A DNA stretch of 64,000 nt from Photobacterium marinum. GTDB taxonomy: Bacteria > Pseudomonadota > Gammaproteobacteria > Enterobacterales > Vibrionaceae. Made by a program: the position numbers and the translations under genes. The notes under the pieces were generated by a model, which saw only the letters and a list, made by a program, of their open reading frames with translations, did not search any database and was not told the origin of the DNA. Shown here one piece after another: positions 61,385 to 64,000 of this stretch (the stretch's first letter is position 1; each line of letters begins with the position of its first letter). The DNA is taken from positions 186,001 to 250,000 of the forward strand of contig NZ_AMZO01000001.1 in the NCBI RefSeq assembly GCF_000331515.1, given 5' to 3'.

Positions 61385-61813
61385 ATGGAACCACGGATTA
61401 GTATCATCACTCTTGGTGTTAGTGACTTAGAAAGATCATTTCACTTCTACCAGTCCTTGGGTTTTCCGACAACGCGAAAGCCTGAATCCGGTATTATTTT
61501 TTTCCAAACCAGCGGTGTATGTTTGGCGCTATATCCGTTAGAAGAATTAGCGAAAGATGTATCTCCCGACATGCCTGTGGCAAAAAGTCGTTTTACCGGG
61601 ATCACACTGGCGCATAACACCAAGAAGAAAGAAGAGGTTGATGATATTCTTCGTCGGGCTGAAACCGCTGGAGGAGTGATCGAAAAGCCAGCTCAGGATG
61701 CTTTCTGGGGAGGTTACAGTGGCTATTTTTCAGACCCGGATGGCTATCTGTGGGAGGTCGCTTATGCAGACTGTTGGCAGTTTAATCCAGATGGTAGCTT
61801 GGTAATTGATTAA
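61385..61813 (+). CDS. VOC-family protein (glyoxalase/bleomycin-resistance-like)
   Basis: 142 aa from ATG 61385 (AAGGA about 8 nt upstream; a GTG at 61349 opens the frame). VOC fold markers: ISIITLGVSDLERSFHFYQS, GIIFFQTSGVCLALYPLEEL, FTGITLAHNTKKKEEVDDIL and YSGYFSDPDGYLWEVAYADC, the last carrying a metal-ligand Glu. Members bind a divalent metal and act on diverse small molecules. No neighbours to hint at a substrate. Cytoplasmic. Confidence 0.88.
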   Translation: MEPRISIITLGVSDLERSFHFYQSLGFPTTRKPESGIIFFQTSGVCLALYPLEELAKDVSPDMPVAKSRFTGITLAHNTKKKEEVDDILRRAETAGGVIEKPAQDAFWGGYSGYFSDPDGYLWEVAYADCWQFNPDGSLVID

Positions 61814-61925
61814 ACTATCTTTAATATCAAACACCTCACATTAGAATATGATCCTATGCTTAAGCAATCAGTCTGTGCAGTTTTGCATTATTGCCTGAAT
61901 GAAATGCTTAAGGTAGGAGATAGGT

Positions 61926-62633
61926 ATGATTCACCAGTTGGCTTTGCTCTTGATGGCTCCGGTATTTGTTGCACAGGGCGAGTACGTAAAGCGGAGTACA
62001 CCTAAGTTAGAAGAAGCCATGGGCCCCAGAAGCGGCACTTGCGGAAAGGGAAAAAAATTGCGGCTCTTGCTGCTAGGTGACTCTGCTGCCGCGGGTGTCG
62101 GGGTCCAGTACCAGTCTCAGGCGTTATCCGGACATTTAGCTAATGAGCTGTCTGATTACTTTCGGCTGAAATGGCATCTGGTTGCTAAATCCGGAATGAC
62201 AACCAGAGCCATGAGCCAGCAACTTGTCTACCATCCACGAGAGCCTTATGACATTGTTGTGTTATCACTAGGAGTGAATGATATTGCCCAGCCAATTAGT
62301 TCGATGAAATGGGTAGAACAACAGAAGATGTTGGTTAATCAGCTTCGTCATCGCTTTTCCTGCAAACAGATAATCCTTACCAAAATTCCACCGATAGAAA
62401 GGTTTCCGGCTCTGCCGTCCCCTTTACGCTGGTATATGGGCAATAAAGCAAAATCATTTAACCAGCGACTGACTTATTGGGTCAATAAAGAGCATGACTG
62501 TGACCTGATAGACCTGAATCATAAATTAGAACCTCACCACATGGCGATTGATGGTTTTCATCCCGGAGAGGCTGTTTATCAGTGCTGGGGAGAGGCTATT
62601 GCAAGCGTTATTAAAGCTCGGTGGAGGGATTAA
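61926..62633 (+). CDS. SGNH/GDSL-family hydrolase
   Basis: 235 aa. SGNH blocks: LRLLLLGDSAAAGVGV (block I, Ser53 in GDS), WHLVAKSGMTTRAMSQQL (block II Gly), VVLSLGVNDIAQ (block III with Asn) and IDGFHPGEAVYQ (block V, Asp and His). Hydrolyses ester bonds, such as O-acetyl groups on sugars or lipid esters. The N-terminal helix MIHQLALLLMAPVFVAQG could be a signal anchor, so localisation is uncertain. ATG at 61926 with AGGAGA 7–8 nt upstream. The substrate cannot be deduced. Confidence 0.9.
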   Translation: MIHQLALLLMAPVFVAQGEYVKRSTPKLEEAMGPRSGTCGKGKKLRLLLLGDSAAAGVGVQYQSQALSGHLANELSDYFRLKWHLVAKSGMTTRAMSQQLVYHPREPYDIVVLSLGVNDIAQPISSMKWVEQQKMLVNQLRHRFSCKQIILTKIPPIERFPALPSPLRWYMGNKAKSFNQRLTYWVNKEHDCDLIDLNHKLEPHHMAIDGFHPGEAVYQCWGEAIASVIKARWRD

Positions 62634-62692
62634 ACGGAGATAGCTTTCTGCCTGTCTATACTCATAAACATGTTTGTTATCAGGAGTGAATT

Positions 62693-63043
62693 ATGATTGC
62701 CAAGCCGTCCAAGCAGTATTTAAAGATGAAACAGAAGCACCCGGATTTTATTGATGCCGTAGAAACTCTCGGTAAAGCCGTGAGGCAAGAAGGGCCCGTT
62801 GATGAAAAAACAGCGCAACTGATCCAGTTGGCAGCTGCAACAGCGATTCGTTCTGAAGGTGCCGTTCACAGCCATGCCAGAAGGGCATTTGAAGCTGGCG
62901 CAAGTGCCGATGAGATCCGCCATGCTTTGCTTTTACTGACCAGTACATTAGGTTTTCCTTGTGTGATGGCTGCTATCAGTTGGGTTGATGAAAAGCTGGA
63001 AAACATGAAGCCGTCAGAAGGCGGCACCGACTGGGAAGTGTAG
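62693..63043 (+). CDS. Carboxymuconolactone-decarboxylase (AhpD-like) family protein lacking the Cys pair
   Basis: 116 aa, one all-helical CMD domain: DFIDAVETLGKAVRQEGPVD, LIQLAAATAIRSEGAVHSHA and FEAGASADEIRHALLLLTST. In AhpD-like peroxidases a CxxC-x6-H active site is found after the conserved Glu; here the segment reads RSEGAVHSHARR with no Cys pair, so peroxidase activity is unlikely. Possibly a carboxymuconolactone-decarboxylase-type non-redox member, or a structural protein. ATG at 62693, CAGGAG ribosome site upstream. Single gene. Confidence 0.85.
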   Translation: MIAKPSKQYLKMKQKHPDFIDAVETLGKAVRQEGPVDEKTAQLIQLAAATAIRSEGAVHSHARRAFEAGASADEIRHALLLLTSTLGFPCVMAAISWVDEKLENMKPSEGGTDWEV

Positions 63044-63616
63044 GGCTGTTAAGTGGGTGATTGGACAAATACAGGTTTGTAGACATAAAGAAACCCGCGA
63101 TACAGGCGGGTTTCAGAATTACGGATAAGAAAACTGGAGATTGAAAAGCGCGTCGAGAGTTAGCTCTTACAGGGTTCTGCTTCTCTCTCGTTGACCACGC
63201 TGCAAGCCCAGAAACTCACGTGGTTGCTACTCTTTCCCCTCATCTCCATAAGACCTATTGGCAGAAAGATACGCTTTCCATTAATCAGTATAGATCAGTA
63301 CTGTCGATCGTCCAGTTTTTGTACAGTATTAGCTTTTGTTCGATTTGTGCTGAGGTTTTGGTGGGAATCTGATCTGTTTGCGGAAAAGCCTCCGGTAAAT
63401 ATTTATTCAATCTGAGAGCAAATGAGATCGAACGCAAGTAATGAATAAAAACAAACTATTGATAATAATGATAATTTCCTATTGTTGATGCGCTTCACGA
63501 TCTGGGCTGATCTTAGCTGTTATCTTGCCTGCCTCGAAGGGAATGCACGCTAGCCTTCTGATAATAAAAGCATTTTTTACACTTGCATTTTCTTTCCGTT
63601 TTAAAAGGATACACAC
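63044..63616 (+). other. 573-nt intergenic region with a hairpin and a Fur-like GATAAT repeat
   Basis: Holds the hairpin at 63090–63114, then a C/T-rich stretch and, near 63455–63475, GATAATAATGATAAT, which resembles two of the three GATAAT hexamers of a Fur box. A frame at 63191–63415 is not convincing. The AAAAGGA ribosome site for the next gene lies just before 63617. Confidence 0.55.
63090..63114 (+). terminator. Hairpin after the CMD-family gene
   Basis: GAAACCCGC / GCGGGTTTC 9-bp stem; no T tract on the plus strand, T-rich on the minus strand. Weak or reversed terminator. Confidence 0.5.
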
Positions 63617-63898
63617 ATGGCAAATATTCGACCAACATCTAATCACCCTAATGGTTTTAGCGGCTTACCTTGGTATGAAATGAGGGAAAACCTGCTTTAT
63701 CCAACAGTTGCACACCCAAAAGGCTGGAGTGGATTTCCATGGTTTGAAGTCAGAGAAGACAACAAAATCTATGCGACAGCAAATCATCCGGAAGGCCCGT
63801 CTGCATTGCCTTGGTTTGAAGTAGATCGTAAATACATCAGTTGCACCATTAACCATCCTAAAGGTTGGCACAGTTGCCCTTGGTATGAAATTGTTTAA
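63617..63898 (+). CDS. Four-repeat HP/PW mini-protein, function unknown
   Basis: 93 aa made of four copies of a 23–24 residue unit with the pattern N-H-P-x-G-x-S-x-x-P-W-[YF]-E. His-Pro falls at 10, 33, 57 and 80; Pro-Trp at 18, 41, 65 and 88, always exactly eight residues after the His. Each unit ends in a strand-like stretch (KIYATAN, KYISCTIN). No signal peptide, membrane segment or known domain. Regular Trp/Pro-rich repeats suggest a small beta-propeller-like or stacked hairpin fold. AAAAGGA ribosome site 8 nt before the ATG. Single gene; a hairpin follows. Confidence 0.78.
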   Translation: MANIRPTSNHPNGFSGLPWYEMRENLLYPTVAHPKGWSGFPWFEVREDNKIYATANHPEGPSALPWFEVDRKYISCTINHPKGWHSCPWYEIV

Positions 63899-63950
63899 AA
63901 GTAAATTTCAACGATGATTTGAAATGGTCTCTTAAACAGAAAAGTAAGAG

Positions 63951-63974
63951 CAGGGCAAAACAAGGTTTGCCCTG
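63951..63974 (+). terminator. Hairpin after the HP/PW-repeat gene
   Basis: CAGGGCAAA / TTTGCCCTG 9-bp stem with a six-base loop. No downstream T run within the window, so only a possible terminator. Confidence 0.5.
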
Positions 63975-64000
63975 TCGGCAATTTCCCGGTCAACCCGGTT

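Noticed and set aside
1-64000. CRISPR arrays, tRNA, rRNA or prophage genes
   Set aside because: No regularly spaced direct repeats, no cloverleaf-type sequence and no phage structural, integrase or lysis genes were recognised.

Overview
The window looks like chromosomal DNA of a marine gammaproteobacterium of the family Vibrionaceae (Vibrio / Photobacterium / Grimontia-like). The evidence is the mid-40s G+C look, the folE–moeA–moeB block, the yjjI–yjjW glycyl-radical pair, a GlgC, an MSHA-type pilin, a secreted GH19 chitinase and many Vibrionaceae-style small proteins. Genus and species cannot be fixed from the sequence alone. No rRNA, tRNA, CRISPR array or intact insertion sequence was found.

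Layout. 0–8 kb: a DAHP synthase (cut by the window edge) diverges from an orphan PEP-synthase-like TIM barrel that has lost key catalytic residues. Then come an acyltransferase-3 membrane protein, an unknown two-helix membrane protein, the RNA-binding protein CvfB, an OppA-type peptide-binding protein and an OmpA-like lipoprotein. 8–18 kb: moeAB (molybdopterin) divergent from folE, a LysR regulator, the yjjI/yjjW glycyl-radical enzyme and its activase, an L,D-transpeptidase, and a TerC/Alx-type exporter. The exporter is preceded by a yybP-ykoY (manganese) riboswitch and a hairpin that would hide its ribosome-binding site. 18–27 kb: a chemoreceptor, a periplasmic-sensor diguanylate cyclase, a 53-residue coiled-coil mini-gene, glgC, an unknown 135-aa protein, an arginine/ornithine-type antiporter, and a SulA homologue with a perfect LexA box.

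27–40 kb is more accessory in character: lower G+C, long gaps and orphan genes. It holds a CxxC zinc-ribbon protein, a methyltransferase, an acidic CxxC protein, a secreted alkylsulfatase with a small exported partner, and a large three-domain NADH-dependent flavin reductase (OYE + FMN-bind + FAD) followed by the ApbE flavin transferase that would attach its FMN. A duplicated His-rich metal-binding protein and a LysR/qorB divergent pair with a clear LysR operator follow. 40–52 kb is a patchwork of small singletons: lipoprotein, membrane proteins, cupin, MerR, MBL-fold protein, P-loop kinase, three GNAT acetyltransferases, GT25 glycosyltransferase, and a 31-codon remnant of a kinase-like gene. 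52–64 kb: GH19 chitinase, serine hydrolase, HD phosphohydrolase, prolyl oligopeptidase lipoprotein, orphan pilin, CDP-alcohol phosphatidyltransferase, a cystatin-like protein, YdcF-type protein, VOC protein, SGNH hydrolase, a Cys-less AhpD-like protein and a four-repeat HP/PW mini-protein.

Most genes are single transcription units bounded by clear Rho-independent terminators. The convincing operons are moeA-moeB, yjjI-yjjW, alkylsulfatase + exported partner, and GNAT + DUF3955. The most notable items are the riboswitch-controlled TerC, the flavinylated NADH ene-reductase/ApbE module, the PEP-synthase pseudoenzyme, the cystatin-like and HP/PW-repeat small proteins, the tandem His-rich protein, and two small genes below usual annotation size limits.
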